DNA of 64,000 nucleotides from the NCBI RefSeq assembly GCF_004342065.1, contig NZ_SLZU01000010.1, positions 62,001 through 126,000 of the forward strand, given 5' to 3'. The stretch is from Primorskyibacter sedentarius (GTDB lineage Bacteria; Pseudomonadota; Alphaproteobacteria; Rhodobacterales; Rhodobacteraceae). Within the stretch, counting starts at the first letter, position 1. Each line of letters begins with the position of its first letter. Shown here piece after piece: positions 47,238 to 56,359 of this stretch. The position numbers and the translations under genes are program-made. Under the pieces are notes generated by a model. That model ran no database searches and was not told the DNA's origin. It saw nothing but the letters and a program-made list of their open reading frames with translations.

Positions 47238-47828
47238 ATGTACAAGGTGGTTGGCGGCGTGCAAAGCCGCTCCTTTCGGGTGCTTTGGTGCCTCGAAGAA
47301 CTGGACCTGCCCTACGAGCATCTTGCCGCAATGCCGCGCTCTGCCGAAGTGACCGCGCTCAGCCCGCTGGGCAAGATCCCCGTTCTGGTGGAAGGTGACG
47401 CGATCATTCCGGACTCGACCGCGATCCTTGCCTATCTGACCGACAAGCACGGCCAGCTCACCTGTCCGGCCGGCACGTTGGAACGCGCGCGGCAAGATGC
47501 GCTGACCTTCCGTATCCTCGACGAGATTGATGCGACGCTCTGGACCGCTGCGCGGCACAGTTTTATCCTGCCAAAGGATGAACGCGTGCCCGAGGTCAAA
47601 CCAAGTCTGAAGCTGGAATATGCCCGGAACATCGAACGTCTGACAGGCGAGATCCGGGGCCCATTCCTGATGGGGGACGCGCTGACCGTGCCGGACATCA
47701 TTCTGGGGCATTGCGCGGGCTGGGCGAGAACCGCTAACTTCCCGGATGCGCCAGCGGCGTTCGTGGATTACCTCAGGCGGCTACGTGGCAGACCGGGCTT
47801 CAAACGGGCGGTTGCACGGGGCGCCTGA
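47238..47828 (+). CDS. Glutathione S-transferase family protein
   Basis: The 196-residue protein has an N-terminal thioredoxin-like domain (MYKVVGGVQSRSFRVLWCLEELDLPYEHL, then GKIPVLVEGD and the gamma-Glu-binding IPDSTAILAYL) and an alpha-helical C-terminal domain with GDALTVPDIILGHC. Ser11 or nearby residues may serve as the catalytic serine, but the class is not clear. GGGAGG lies before the ATG. It converges with the BaiN-like gene 61 bases downstream. Confidence 0.87.
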   Translation: MYKVVGGVQSRSFRVLWCLEELDLPYEHLAAMPRSAEVTALSPLGKIPVLVEGDAIIPDSTAILAYLTDKHGQLTCPAGTLERARQDALTFRILDEIDATLWTAARHSFILPKDERVPEVKPSLKLEYARNIERLTGEIRGPFLMGDALTVPDIILGHCAGWARTANFPDAPAAFVDYLRRLRGRPGFKRAVARGA

Positions 47829-47889
47829 CCGGTCATCTCGCCCCCTTTATCCGTTTGGCAATAAGGTGGTCAGGCCAATCGCCCGGTCA

Positions 47890-49074
47890 CTACAGTCTTG
47901 ATTGGGAAAACTGCGCGGCGGCGCGCCCTGCATGAAGGCCAGTCGCAAGGCAGGCGGTCAGCAGATAGCCGCCGGTGGGTGCGTCCCAATCCAGCATCTC
48001 GCCCGCCGCGAAAGTTCCCGGCATAGCCTTCAGCATCAACCTTTCATCCAGCGCGTCGAACCGCAGGCCGCCCGCGGTCGAGATGGCCTCGTCCAGGGGG
48101 CGCAGGCCGGTATGCCCGATGGGCAGCGCCTTGATCTGCTGCGCCAGAACTTCGGGAAATTTCGACAGGGGGCCTGCAAATTCCATCAGCAGCGCCAGCT
48201 TCTGCGGCTCGATGTTCAGCACTTTGCGCAGATGATTTGTGAAACTCGTCTTGCCGCGCGGACGGGCGATCCGGTCCGAGATCTCTTCGGCCGTGCGGTC
48301 CGGCGCCAGATCTATGGTCAGCTCCGCACCCTCGCGCAAGGCGGCGGACAGGCCGTAAATCCCGCCCCCTTCCAACCCGCGCGAAGAGATCACAGCCTCC
48401 CCCCGCAGGCGTGTCGCCCCGGCGCTGAGGCGGATGTTCTTCAACGGGGCACCGAAATGCCGCACCATATGTGGCGTCCAGTCGACACTGACACCGGCAT
48501 TTGACGGCTGGAACGGCGCAACCGGCACATCTTTCTGAGAAAGAAGGGTCGCCCATGTCCCGTCCGACCCCAGCCGCGCCCAGCTTGCACCACCCAGCGC
48601 AAGAACGGTGACTTTCGGTTCCAGTGTCATCCCGCCCTCGGGCGTCTGAAAGGTAAGCGCATCCGCATCCCACCCGGTCCAGCGCCAGCGACGCCGGAAG
48701 GTGACGCCCTTTTCGTCAAGCCGCGCCAGCCAGGCCCGCAGCAGGGGCGAGGCCTTCATCGCCTTGGGAAAAACGCGCGCTGTGGACCCGGTGAAAAGCT
48801 CTTGTCCCAACCCGCGCGCCCAGGCCTGAACATCGGCGGGGCCAAAGGACCGGAGCGCTTCGTGCAACTGCGCAGGCAGGTCAGGATATGAGGCCAGAAA
48901 CGCCTCGAACGGTTCGTCCTTGGTCAGGTTCAGCCCGGACTTTCCCGCCATGAGGAACTTGCGCCCGAAAGACGGTTTGGCATCGGCCACGGTGACGTGA
49001 TGCCCCGCATCCGCCAGTGCCTCTGCCGCCATCAGCCCCGCAGGGCCGCCCCCCACGATCAGGGCGTCGGTCAC
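47890..49074 (-). CDS. HI0933/BaiN-like NAD(P)/FAD-dependent oxidoreductase
   Basis: The 394-residue flavoprotein begins DALIVGGGPAGLMAAEALADAG (Rossmann dinucleotide site) with the family hallmark GRKFLMAGKSGLNLT, and later ALGGASWARLGSDG and AGEMLDWDAPTGGYLLTAC. The group is known as HI0933-like or TIGR03862, related to BaiN; substrates are mostly unknown. The GTG start overlaps the MscS-type gene stop (GTGA), so the two form an operon. Length is normal. Confidence 0.87.
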   Translation of the reverse strand: MTDALIVGGGPAGLMAAEALADAGHHVTVADAKPSFGRKFLMAGKSGLNLTKDEPFEAFLASYPDLPAQLHEALRSFGPADVQAWARGLGQELFTGSTARVFPKAMKASPLLRAWLARLDEKGVTFRRRWRWTGWDADALTFQTPEGGMTLEPKVTVLALGGASWARLGSDGTWATLLSQKDVPVAPFQPSNAGVSVDWTPHMVRHFGAPLKNIRLSAGATRLRGEAVISSRGLEGGGIYGLSAALREGAELTIDLAPDRTAEEISDRIARPRGKTSFTNHLRKVLNIEPQKLALLMEFAGPLSKFPEVLAQQIKALPIGHTGLRPLDEAISTAGGLRFDALDERLMLKAMPGTFAAGEMLDWDAPTGGYLLTACLATGLHAGRAAAQFSQSRL

Positions 49075-50417
49075 GCCTCTGCCTGGGCGTCTTGGGGCGG
49101 CATCGCCCCCTTCAATTCCACCACGCGATGCGGATAGGGGATTTCGATGCCGTTGTCCTTCAACGCGTTCCAGATCAGGAACAGCACGTCGGAGGTGAAC
49201 TTGTTCGGCCCGTCATCCAACCCGTTGACCCAGAACTCCACCGCGAAATCGACGCCGGAATCGCCGAAGCCGCGCAATTCGCAATCTGGCGGATAGGGCT
49301 CTTGCAGGATACGCGGATGGCTGGAGACTGCCGCCTCGACGATATCCGGCACCGCGTTGATATCGGTGTCGTAGGACACGCTAAAAGGGGCTTCGTAACG
49401 GTTGGCAGAGCCGCTGTCGGAATAGTTCACGATCCGAGTGGTAATGAAATCCTCGTTCGGCACCACAACCCAGCGGCCGTCAAAGGTTTCAAGGATCATG
49501 GCGCGGGCCGTTGTCTTAATGATCGTGCCCGCCTGCCCGTCGTCCAGTTCCACGAAATCACCGACCGTCGCCTGCCCTTCAAGCAGCAGGATCACACCCG
49601 AGATGAAGTTCGCCGCGATTTTCTGCAGACCGAAGCCAAGCCCCACACCAATCGCGCCGCCAAGAACGGCAAGCGAGGTCAGCGAAATGCCCATGATATT
49701 CATCAAGAGCAGGAAGGCCGCCCCGAAGATGGCGATTTCTGCGGCCTTGGTGGCAAGCTCCCGCGTGGCGGGGCGCAGTTCTTCCTGCTTTTGCAGGAAC
49801 GCAGAGGACTGGTCATTCGACCAGCGGCCAAGCCAGAACAGCAACGCCCCGGCGATGACGCCGCGCACCAGCGCCATGACAGAGAAGGAAATCGTGCCCA
49901 TCTGGACAGTCATCGCCGACAATTGTTCGACGGCCGTGTCCAGCATCCCCACCGCATAGAGCGCCATCACGGGGATCAGCACGTATCGCCCCAACAGCTT
50001 CAGAAACGGGTCGGCGACGATTTCCCTGACAAATATGCGGGCGGCGAGGAACAGAAACACGCGCTTGCCAAAGGCGATAACGGCGGTGGCCCCGAATGCC
50101 GAAGCGGTGATCGCCTCGCCCACCGCGGTCAGCACATAGGCCAGAAGCGGCAGCAGCAGAGGCGTGAACAACAGCGCGAAACGCCGCGCGCTTGCCAGGA
50201 TGTTCTGCTGCCCCTTGGCGGGCGTCAGCATCCTGTTCAGGGCCGGGGAAAGGCGGCGGGCCAGCATGACAGCCAGCACATAGGACAGGACAAGCAGGGC
50301 AAGCTGCGACCAGGAGGCCGGACGGATGATCCAGCCGAGCGCGATCTCCCAGGCTTGCAGGGCATAGCCCGCAGCGGTCTGCACGAGTTCAGGCTGCTCT
50401 GACAGATCCCAATTCAT
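49071..50417 (-). CDS. MscS-family mechanosensitive ion channel
   Basis: The 448-residue protein has several N-terminal membrane helices, then the MscS pore and beta domain: LAVLGGAIGVGLGFGLQKIAANFISGVILLLE (pore helix, Gly-Ala rich) followed by FVELDDGQAGTIIKTTARAMILETFDGRWVVVPNEDFIT. It opens under membrane tension to release solutes. ATG 50417 has GAGAGG six bases upstream; a TTG two codons earlier is less likely. About 270 bases without a gene lie upstream. The flavoprotein gene is translationally coupled to it. Confidence 0.92.
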   Translation of the reverse strand: MNWDLSEQPELVQTAAGYALQAWEIALGWIIRPASWSQLALLVLSYVLAVMLARRLSPALNRMLTPAKGQQNILASARRFALLFTPLLLPLLAYVLTAVGEAITASAFGATAVIAFGKRVFLFLAARIFVREIVADPFLKLLGRYVLIPVMALYAVGMLDTAVEQLSAMTVQMGTISFSVMALVRGVIAGALLFWLGRWSNDQSSAFLQKQEELRPATRELATKAAEIAIFGAAFLLLMNIMGISLTSLAVLGGAIGVGLGFGLQKIAANFISGVILLLEGQATVGDFVELDDGQAGTIIKTTARAMILETFDGRWVVVPNEDFITTRIVNYSDSGSANRYEAPFSVSYDTDINAVPDIVEAAVSSHPRILQEPYPPDCELRGFGDSGVDFAVEFWVNGLDDGPNKFTSDVLFLIWNALKDNGIEIPYPHRVVELKGAMPPQDAQAEA

Positions 50418-50687
50418 ATCCAACCTCTCAATGCGGTCATTTCCGGGTCATCCTGTAGCCAATCGCCCCCACTTGCCACAAGCGAAGACTGCGCACAGCC
50501 GCCCGGTCTTTGTGTCGTTGCGTCAAATCTGTTGGGAAATGAGCACGAAGACGCTTTGTGCGGGCAGATTTCGAAGCGGATGGCCGTTCAGCTTGCGCGC
50601 GTCCGGTTTTGCGCAAGCGGCGAGATGGCCGAAGCGGTCCCATGACAAGGGGCACTGATCATCTCGCACAACCCGACGTATTTGGCT

Positions 50688-51302
50688 TTACGCGTCGCGA
50701 AGCAATGTCTTGATGCCCTGCGCGACGGTTTGATCGGCGGAAAGGCAATCCGTGACCAGCGCCTTTGCTTCGGCCATCAGGTCGTCCGGGGCGACGATCC
50801 GGTCGATCAGCCCCCAGTCGCGTGCTTCCTCTGCGCCGATCTTCTGACCCGCCATCAGGATCATCGCGGCGCGGGACCGGCCGATCAGCTGAGACATGCG
50901 GCGCGGATCGGATGGTTGAGGCAGAAACCCGAGTTTCATGACAGGATAGAAAACCTTGGCCGTGGGCGCGCAAATGCGGATGTCACAGGCCAGCGCCATG
51001 CCAATCGCCCCGCCCGCGATGGTGCCGTTCAGCGCGGCGATGCTGAGGCCGGGCAAGGCCGCGATCGCACCTGAGAGCCTCTCCCATAACGGGCTGGTCG
51101 CAAGACCCGCCCGCGCGGCATCAAGATCGGCCCCCGCAGAAAACACCTTGCCCGTCCCGGTCAGGATCAGGGCACGCGCCTCTTGCGCGGCCTCGGCAAT
51201 CTCGGCCAGCTCCTGCAGCATTTCCGCGGTCAGAGAGTTCGCCTTCTCAGGCCGGTCGATGCGCGCGATCCACAGCCCGCCCTCTTTCTCCAGGGAAATC
51301 AT
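50688..51302 (-). CDS. Crotonase-superfamily protein, hydratase glutamates absent
   Basis: The 204-residue protein has the crotonase core: KVFSAGADLDAAR (oxyanion hole) and ALNGTIAGGAIGMALACDIRICA. It is shorter than typical enoyl-CoA hydratases (about 260). Both glutamates used for hydration appear changed: the usual PEI-LG is PVMKLGF, and the second position in GRSRAAMILMAG has no Glu. So hydratase activity is doubtful; an isomerase, hydrolase or other crotonase reaction is more likely. The ATG overlaps the SDR stop (ATGA). Confidence 0.8.
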   Translation of the reverse strand: MISLEKEGGLWIARIDRPEKANSLTAEMLQELAEIAEAAQEARALILTGTGKVFSAGADLDAARAGLATSPLWERLSGAIAALPGLSIAALNGTIAGGAIGMALACDIRICAPTAKVFYPVMKLGFLPQPSDPRRMSQLIGRSRAAMILMAGQKIGAEEARDWGLIDRIVAPDDLMAEAKALVTDCLSADQTVAQGIKTLLRDA

Positions 51303-52051
51303 GCCAGCCCGATCTTCTTGCGGATGTCCTCGTCGCGCAGGGAAATCTCGTCGCCCAGCCAGTCATCCGCCTCTGGGCTGCACATCCAAAGCAACGCCTT
51401 GGCGGGCCAATCGGCGGGGATATGGTCGGACCATTCCAGCTTGCTGACCGGGTTCACGCCGCTCGTCTTGATTTCGCGCTGCATCTGTGTGGCCACCGTA
51501 CCGGGGCTAAGCCCGATCGCGCGGATGCCCGCCTCGCGGCCCTCCTTGTCGGCGCATCGCGTCAGCATGGCCGCCCCGGCCTTGGATGCACAATAATGTG
51601 ACCACGCCTCTACCGGGCCATGGGCCGCGCCGGAGCTGATCGTCAGGATGGTGCCCCCGCCCGCCTTCATCATGACGGGCATCGCCGCGCGCATCCCATA
51701 AAAGACGCCCTTGAGATTGATGTCGATCACATGCCCCCATGCCTCCGGGTCGGCCTCTGCCAGATGCGAGATCGGCTCGATCACGCCCGCATTGTTGATC
51801 AGGATGTCGAGCCGTCCGAAGGCCTTCACGGTGGCATTCACAGCGGCCTCCACCTCCCAGAAGCGACTGACATCGCAGGGAATGGCAAGGGAATCGCCTC
51901 CCAGTTCACCGGCAAGATCGGCCACGGCATCCTCGCTGCGGGCAACCAGTGCAACCCGCGCGCCCGCCCCGGCAAAGACCCGCGCGGCGGCGGCCCCGAT
52001 ACCACGGCTGGCTCCGGTGATCATGACCACCTTTCCATCAAGTCCCTGCAT
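51299..52051 (-). CDS. Short-chain dehydrogenase/reductase
   Basis: The 250-residue SDR has the cofactor motif TGASRGIG (14-21), NNAG (about 86-89), catalytic Ser in TISSGAAHG, and Tyr-Lys in HYCASKAG. The cofactor is probably NADP or NAD; Arg after TGAS suggests NADP. The substrate is unknown. It overlaps the crotonase gene and they probably act in the same acyl or alcohol pathway. About 175 bases upstream are non-coding before the DUF2125 gene. Confidence 0.9.
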   Translation of the reverse strand: MQGLDGKVVMITGASRGIGAAAARVFAGAGARVALVARSEDAVADLAGELGGDSLAIPCDVSRFWEVEAAVNATVKAFGRLDILINNAGVIEPISHLAEADPEAWGHVIDINLKGVFYGMRAAMPVMMKAGGGTILTISSGAAHGPVEAWSHYCASKAGAAMLTRCADKEGREAGIRAIGLSPGTVATQMQREIKTSGVNPVSKLEWSDHIPADWPAKALLWMCSPEADDWLGDEISLRDEDIRKKIGLA

Positions 52052-52226
52052 GGCGACCCTCCCTGTTTTGCAGATTTCGCCCCATTGCTAGCGCAGCTTG
52101 CAATGGAAGGTCCATATGCGGCTTTCGACAGGTGGCATTCTCGGGGAACTACCGGATTGCCAGACCTTGACCCTTCCGGCCCCGCACCCGAAGTTATAGG
52201 GGAGTTCGAAACTGGAGAACCCCATT

Positions 52227-53759
52227 ATGCCTCGTTATTCCGCCTTTATGTATTCCGCTGCCCTGTCGGTGGCCGTGGTGGCGGCCCCCCCTGCCTTTGC
52301 GGATGTCACCCCCCAGCAGGTCTGGGATGATATCGAGGCTTACATGACAAGTTTCGGTTACGAAGTGGCGGGCACCGAAACCCTGTCCGGCAGCACGCTG
52401 AGCGTCAAGGACATGGTCCTGACGATGGACATCCCCGACGGAGAGGGCGTGCTGAGCTTCTCTGCCGCTGACGTGGTGCTGGAAGATGCAGGCAACGGCA
52501 GCGTCCGTGTCAGCTTTCCCGCCGACATGCCAATCACGCTGAACATGACAGAAGTGCCGGACGGCGAACCGTTCGATCTGACCATCGACTATACGCAGGA
52601 CGGGCTGGAGATGATCGTCTCGGGGACGCCGGGCGATCTGACCTATGATTACACAGCCGACAGCCTGGGCATGCGCCTGACAGAGCTGGTGGTGGATGGC
52701 GAGGTTCTGGGCCGTGATGTCGCCCGCGCCGACATCACGCTGACCGATATTTCCGGCAATGCGCAGGTGACCGTCGCGGATATTCGTACCATCTCGCAGG
52801 TGTTGAAAGCGGCAAGCGTTGATTACGATATCGCGTTCAATGATCCGGAGGCCGAAGGCTCCGCCCTGTTTGCGGGATCGATGGCTGGCCTGCTATTCGA
52901 GGGCAGCACATCCATTCCCCTGGACATGGACCCGGAGGACATGCCGGCCATGCTGGCGGCAGGTTTCGCGGTGGATGGCACATTCGGTCACAGCGGCGGG
53001 TCGGGCAGCTTTGCCGTCACCGAGGATGGAGAGGTCACGACCGGGCGGACCAGTTCGGGCTCGGGCACTTTGCAGGTCACGATGAATGCCGACGCCTTGG
53101 CCTATTCCGGCCGCACGACCGATGTCGAGATGTCGATGACAGGCGGCGAGCTGCCTTTCCCGGTCGAAACGGCGATGTCTGAAACCGCAATCAACCTGAC
53201 CCTGCCGACGTCGAAAGGCGACGAGCCCAGCGATGTCGCCTTCGGGGTCAACCTGGCCGGGTTCACCATGTCGGACATGCTGTGGAACATCTTCGATCCC
53301 GGCAAGGCGCTGCCGCGCGATCCCGCCACGCTGGCCTTCGACCTGACAGGAAAGGTCAAGATGCTGGTGGAACTCATGGATGCCGAACAGATGGCGATGA
53401 TGGACCGCGAAAACGCCCTTCCGGCGGAACCACAGTCGCTGACGCTCAGCGGTTTGCTGGTCGAAGCAATCGGCGCGCGGCTGACCGGTGAGGGGTCCTT
53501 TACCTTCGACAATACCGATCTGGAAACCTTTGACGGTATGCCGCGGCCCACGGGAACGCTCAACCTGACGCTGGACGGGGCGAACGCGGTACTTGACCGG
53601 TTGATCGCAGCCGGGTTGATGAAACAGCAGGACGCAATGGGTGCGCGGATGATGCTGAGCATGTTCGCCGTTGCCGGCAGCGGCGAGGACCAACTGAAAT
53701 CCACGTTGGAGATCAACGAAAGCGGCCAGATACTGGCCAATGGTCAGCGCATCCGCTGA
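52227..53759 (+). CDS. Exported DUF2125-family protein
   Basis: The 510-residue protein has a signal peptide (SAALSVAVVAAPPAFA, cleavage near residue 25) and a long, beta-rich, acidic mature region characteristic of DUF2125, an alphaproteobacterial periplasmic family. It contains patterned strands such as TLSVKDMVLTMDIPDG and AYSGRTTDVEMSMTGGE. The function is unknown; a lipid- or protein-binding beta structure is a guess. A hairpin terminator lies 20 bases past the stop, and TldE/PmbA follows. Confidence 0.8.
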   Translation: MPRYSAFMYSAALSVAVVAAPPAFADVTPQQVWDDIEAYMTSFGYEVAGTETLSGSTLSVKDMVLTMDIPDGEGVLSFSAADVVLEDAGNGSVRVSFPADMPITLNMTEVPDGEPFDLTIDYTQDGLEMIVSGTPGDLTYDYTADSLGMRLTELVVDGEVLGRDVARADITLTDISGNAQVTVADIRTISQVLKAASVDYDIAFNDPEAEGSALFAGSMAGLLFEGSTSIPLDMDPEDMPAMLAAGFAVDGTFGHSGGSGSFAVTEDGEVTTGRTSSGSGTLQVTMNADALAYSGRTTDVEMSMTGGELPFPVETAMSETAINLTLPTSKGDEPSDVAFGVNLAGFTMSDMLWNIFDPGKALPRDPATLAFDLTGKVKMLVELMDAEQMAMMDRENALPAEPQSLTLSGLLVEAIGARLTGEGSFTFDNTDLETFDGMPRPTGTLNLTLDGANAVLDRLIAAGLMKQQDAMGARMMLSMFAVAGSGEDQLKSTLEINESGQILANGQRIR

Positions 53760-53778
53760 CACCGGCCACATGGCCCGA

Positions 53779-53803
53779 GGAGGCTGGTCTGGCGCCAGCC
53801 TCC
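53779..53803 (+). terminator. Hairpin after the DUF2125 gene
   Basis: A perfect 9-bp stem (GGAGGCTGG 53779-53787, CCAGCCTCC 53795-53803) with a 7-base loop sits 20 bases after the stop. It is followed only by TTGCCC, so it may be a weak terminator. Confidence 0.5.
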
Positions 53804-53891
53804 TTGCCCGCGCACCCCGCGTCAGGCCGCCGCTCTTGCACAGACGCATGACAGGCAATACTTGCTAGTCGAAACAACCGCCGGAGCCACC

Positions 53892-55238
53892 ATGCAGCAT
53901 GACTTGGAAACCCTGACGCAGGCCCTGCTGAGCGCCGCCGAAAAGGCCGGGGCAGACAGTGCCGATGCCATTGCGCTTTCGGGTGCCTCGGTTTCGATCG
54001 ATGTCCGCGGCGGCACGCTGGAACAAGCTGAACGGTCCGAGGGCACGGATATCGGGCTGCGTGTCTTCGTGGGCAAAAGGCAGGCCAATGTCTCGGCCTC
54101 CGAAACCTCCGACCAGACGATCGCAGAGATGGCAGAACGCGCCGTTCTGATGGCACGCGAGGCCCCCGAAGACCCCTATGCCGGGCTGGCCGATCCGGAT
54201 CAGCTGGCGAAATCATGGGATGTTGCTGCGCTGGAACTGGCGGATGACACGGCAGAGCCCTCTCCGGCGGAGCTTCAGGAAGATGCCCGCCGCGCCGAAG
54301 CAGCAGCGCTGGGTGTTCAGGGTATCAGCCAGGTGCAGGCAGCCTCGGCCAGCTATTCCGACCGGAGCATCCACCTTGCGGCAAGCAACGGGTTTTCGGG
54401 CGGGTACCGACGCACGGACAGGGCGCTCTATTGCGTCGCCATCGCGGGCAGCGGTACAGAGATGGAGCGCGACCATGACGGGGATAGCCGCATCTTTCAG
54501 TCCGACCTGCGCAGCCCGGAAGACATCGGCAAGAGCGCCGCTGAACGGACCCTGACCCGGCTGGGCGCCACCAAACCCCCGACCGGCAGCTATCCGGTGC
54601 TGTTTGACGAGCGCATTTCTTCCTCGCTGATTGGCCATTTGCTGGCTGCGATCAACGGCAGCGCCATCGCGCGCGGCTCCAGTTGGTTGCGCGACGCGAT
54701 GGGAGAAGCCGTTCTTCCCGACGGCATTGACCTGATCGAGAACCCGCACCGCCCCCGCGCCCCCGGATCGCGCCCATTCGACGCCGAGGGCCTTCCGACC
54801 CGCCAGCGCGACATTGTCAAAGATGGCATCCTGCAGGGCTGGACGCTGGATCTCGCCTCGGCCCGCAAGCTGGGGCTGCAAAGCACTGCAAACGCCGGCC
54901 GCGGCACCGGATCGGCACCCTCCCCGACCACGTGGAACGTCGCGCTCTCGCAGGGCACGCAAAGCCGGGAAGACCTGATCCGCGACATGGGAACGGGGTT
55001 GCTTGTGACGTCGATGATCGGCTCCACCATCAATCCCAATACCGGCGACTATTCGCGCGGTGCCTCTGGCCTCTGGATAGAGAACGGGGAAATCGCGGGC
55101 GCGGTGAATGAATGTACCGTTGCGGGCAATCTGTGCGAGATGCTGCGCACGCTGCGCCCGGCAAATGATGCCCGCCCCTGGCTGTCGCGGGTGGTCCCGT
55201 CGCTGCTGGTCGAGGGGCTGACCCTCGCCGGGAGCTGA
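53892..55238 (+). CDS. pmbA: TldE/PmbA-family metallopeptidase subunit
   Basis: TldD-TldE proteases process small peptides such as microcin B17 precursor. The 448-residue product is the TldE/PmbA type: it lacks the HExxxH of TldD, but has the fold markers SIDVRGGTLEQAERSEGTDIGLRVFVGKRQANVSAS by pattern and C-terminal RGASGLWIENGEIAGAVNE. No TldD partner is in the window. ATG 53892 has CCGGAG nearby. The next gene starts four bases later, and this heads the envelope operon to lpxK. Confidence 0.9.
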   Translation: MQHDLETLTQALLSAAEKAGADSADAIALSGASVSIDVRGGTLEQAERSEGTDIGLRVFVGKRQANVSASETSDQTIAEMAERAVLMAREAPEDPYAGLADPDQLAKSWDVAALELADDTAEPSPAELQEDARRAEAAALGVQGISQVQAASASYSDRSIHLAASNGFSGGYRRTDRALYCVAIAGSGTEMERDHDGDSRIFQSDLRSPEDIGKSAAERTLTRLGATKPPTGSYPVLFDERISSSLIGHLLAAINGSAIARGSSWLRDAMGEAVLPDGIDLIENPHRPRAPGSRPFDAEGLPTRQRDIVKDGILQGWTLDLASARKLGLQSTANAGRGTGSAPSPTTWNVALSQGTQSREDLIRDMGTGLLVTSMIGSTINPNTGDYSRGASGLWIENGEIAGAVNECTVAGNLCEMLRTLRPANDARPWLSRVVPSLLVEGLTLAGS

Positions 55239-55242
55239 CCGG

Positions 55243-56040
55243 GTGGATGCCCCTGCCGCCGTGCTGGCCGCCGAAGACCTGTCGCTTCTGACCCGCGCCG
55301 CGCATGCAGCGGGCGAAACCGCGCTGACCTTTACCGGCCCGTCGGCGCGTTCCTGGGACAAACCCGAAGGCGCAGGCCCGGTGACAGAGGCGGATCTAGC
55401 CGTCAACGAGACGCTCAAACAGATCCTGCGCGACGCCCGGCCTGATTACGGCTGGCTGAGCGAGGAAGACGCGGACTCCTCCGACCGCCTTTCCGCGCGG
55501 CGGGTCTTTATCATCGACCCGATCGACGGGACACGCAGCTTTATCAAGGGCGATACTTCCTGGGCGCATTCCATCGCGGTGGTCGAGGACGGTGAAGTCT
55601 CTGCCGGCGTGGTCTACCTGCCCATGCAGGACAAGCTTTACGCCGCCGCGCGCGGGGGCGGTGCTGTCCTGAACGGGGCGGCCATCCATGCGGGCCGTGC
55701 AGAAAAGCTTGGTGGCGCAGACGTGCTGCTGGCCCGAGCGGCCCTGGAGCCGCACCACTGGAACGGCGCGCCGCCCGCGATCAACCGGCACCTGCGTCCG
55801 TCGCTGGCCTATCGCATGGCATTGATCGCGCAAGGCAGGTTCGACGCGATGCTTACCCTGCGCGACAGCTGGGAATGGGACATCGCCGCAGGCGCGCTGA
55901 TCTGCGCCGAGGCGGGCGCCCGCGTCACGGACAGGCGCGGAAACGCCTTGAGCTTCAATGCCCGACATCCAAAGGCGCATGGCGTCGTCGCGGCCAATCC
56001 GCCCCTGCATCGCGCCTTTCTGGCCGCATTGCGCAACTGA
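55243..56040 (+). CDS. CysQ/inositol-monophosphatase family phosphatase
   Basis: The 265-residue protein belongs to the Mg-dependent inositol monophosphatase superfamily: PVTEADLAVNETL, WLSEEDADSSDRL (metal Glu), DPIDGTRSFIKGD (92-104), and late WEWDIAAGALICAEAGA. In CysQ this reaction hydrolyses PAP, the by-product of PAPS use, to AMP. With an APS kinase in this genome that is a sensible role, but other phosphatase substrates are possible. The start is GTG. It is in the pmbA-waaA-lpxK operon. Confidence 0.85.
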   Translation: MDAPAAVLAAEDLSLLTRAAHAAGETALTFTGPSARSWDKPEGAGPVTEADLAVNETLKQILRDARPDYGWLSEEDADSSDRLSARRVFIIDPIDGTRSFIKGDTSWAHSIAVVEDGEVSAGVVYLPMQDKLYAAARGGGAVLNGAAIHAGRAEKLGGADVLLARAALEPHHWNGAPPAINRHLRPSLAYRMALIAQGRFDAMLTLRDSWEWDIAAGALICAEAGARVTDRRGNALSFNARHPKAHGVVAANPPLHRAFLAALRN

Positions 56041-56114
56041 ACGGTGGAACGACTTGGCTTGACCCTGCCACACCAAGCCGTACCCTGCCGAAAATCTTTC
56101 TGAAAGGACATCTC

Positions 56115-56357
56115 ATGGCACAGCGCCTGCACCTCGTCTTTGGCGGCGAACTGGTCGATCCGTCACGATCAGAGTTCAAGGACACCGACGACATTCAAAT
56201 CGTCGGCATGTTCCCGGATTACGAAAGCGCGTATAACGCGTGGAAATCCGAAGCACAGCGGACTGTCGACAACGCCCATATGCGGTACTTCATCGCACAT
56301 ATCCACCGGCTGCGCGACGAGGAGAGAGAGGCCTCCTCGACCGAAGAACTCGGTTAA
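56115..56357 (+). CDS. DUF4170-family protein
   Basis: The 80-residue protein starts at ATG 56115 (AAAGGA six bases upstream) and reads MAQRLHLVFGGELVDP, IQIVGMFPDYESAYNAWK, HMRYFIAHIHRLRDEE. This matches DUF4170, a small alphaproteobacterial family commonly next to the Kdo transferase gene. Function is unknown. It is two bases ahead of the waaA-like start, suggesting coupling. Confidence 0.87.
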   Translation: MAQRLHLVFGGELVDPSRSEFKDTDDIQIVGMFPDYESAYNAWKSEAQRTVDNAHMRYFIAHIHRLRDEEREASSTEELG

Positions 56358-56359
56358 TC

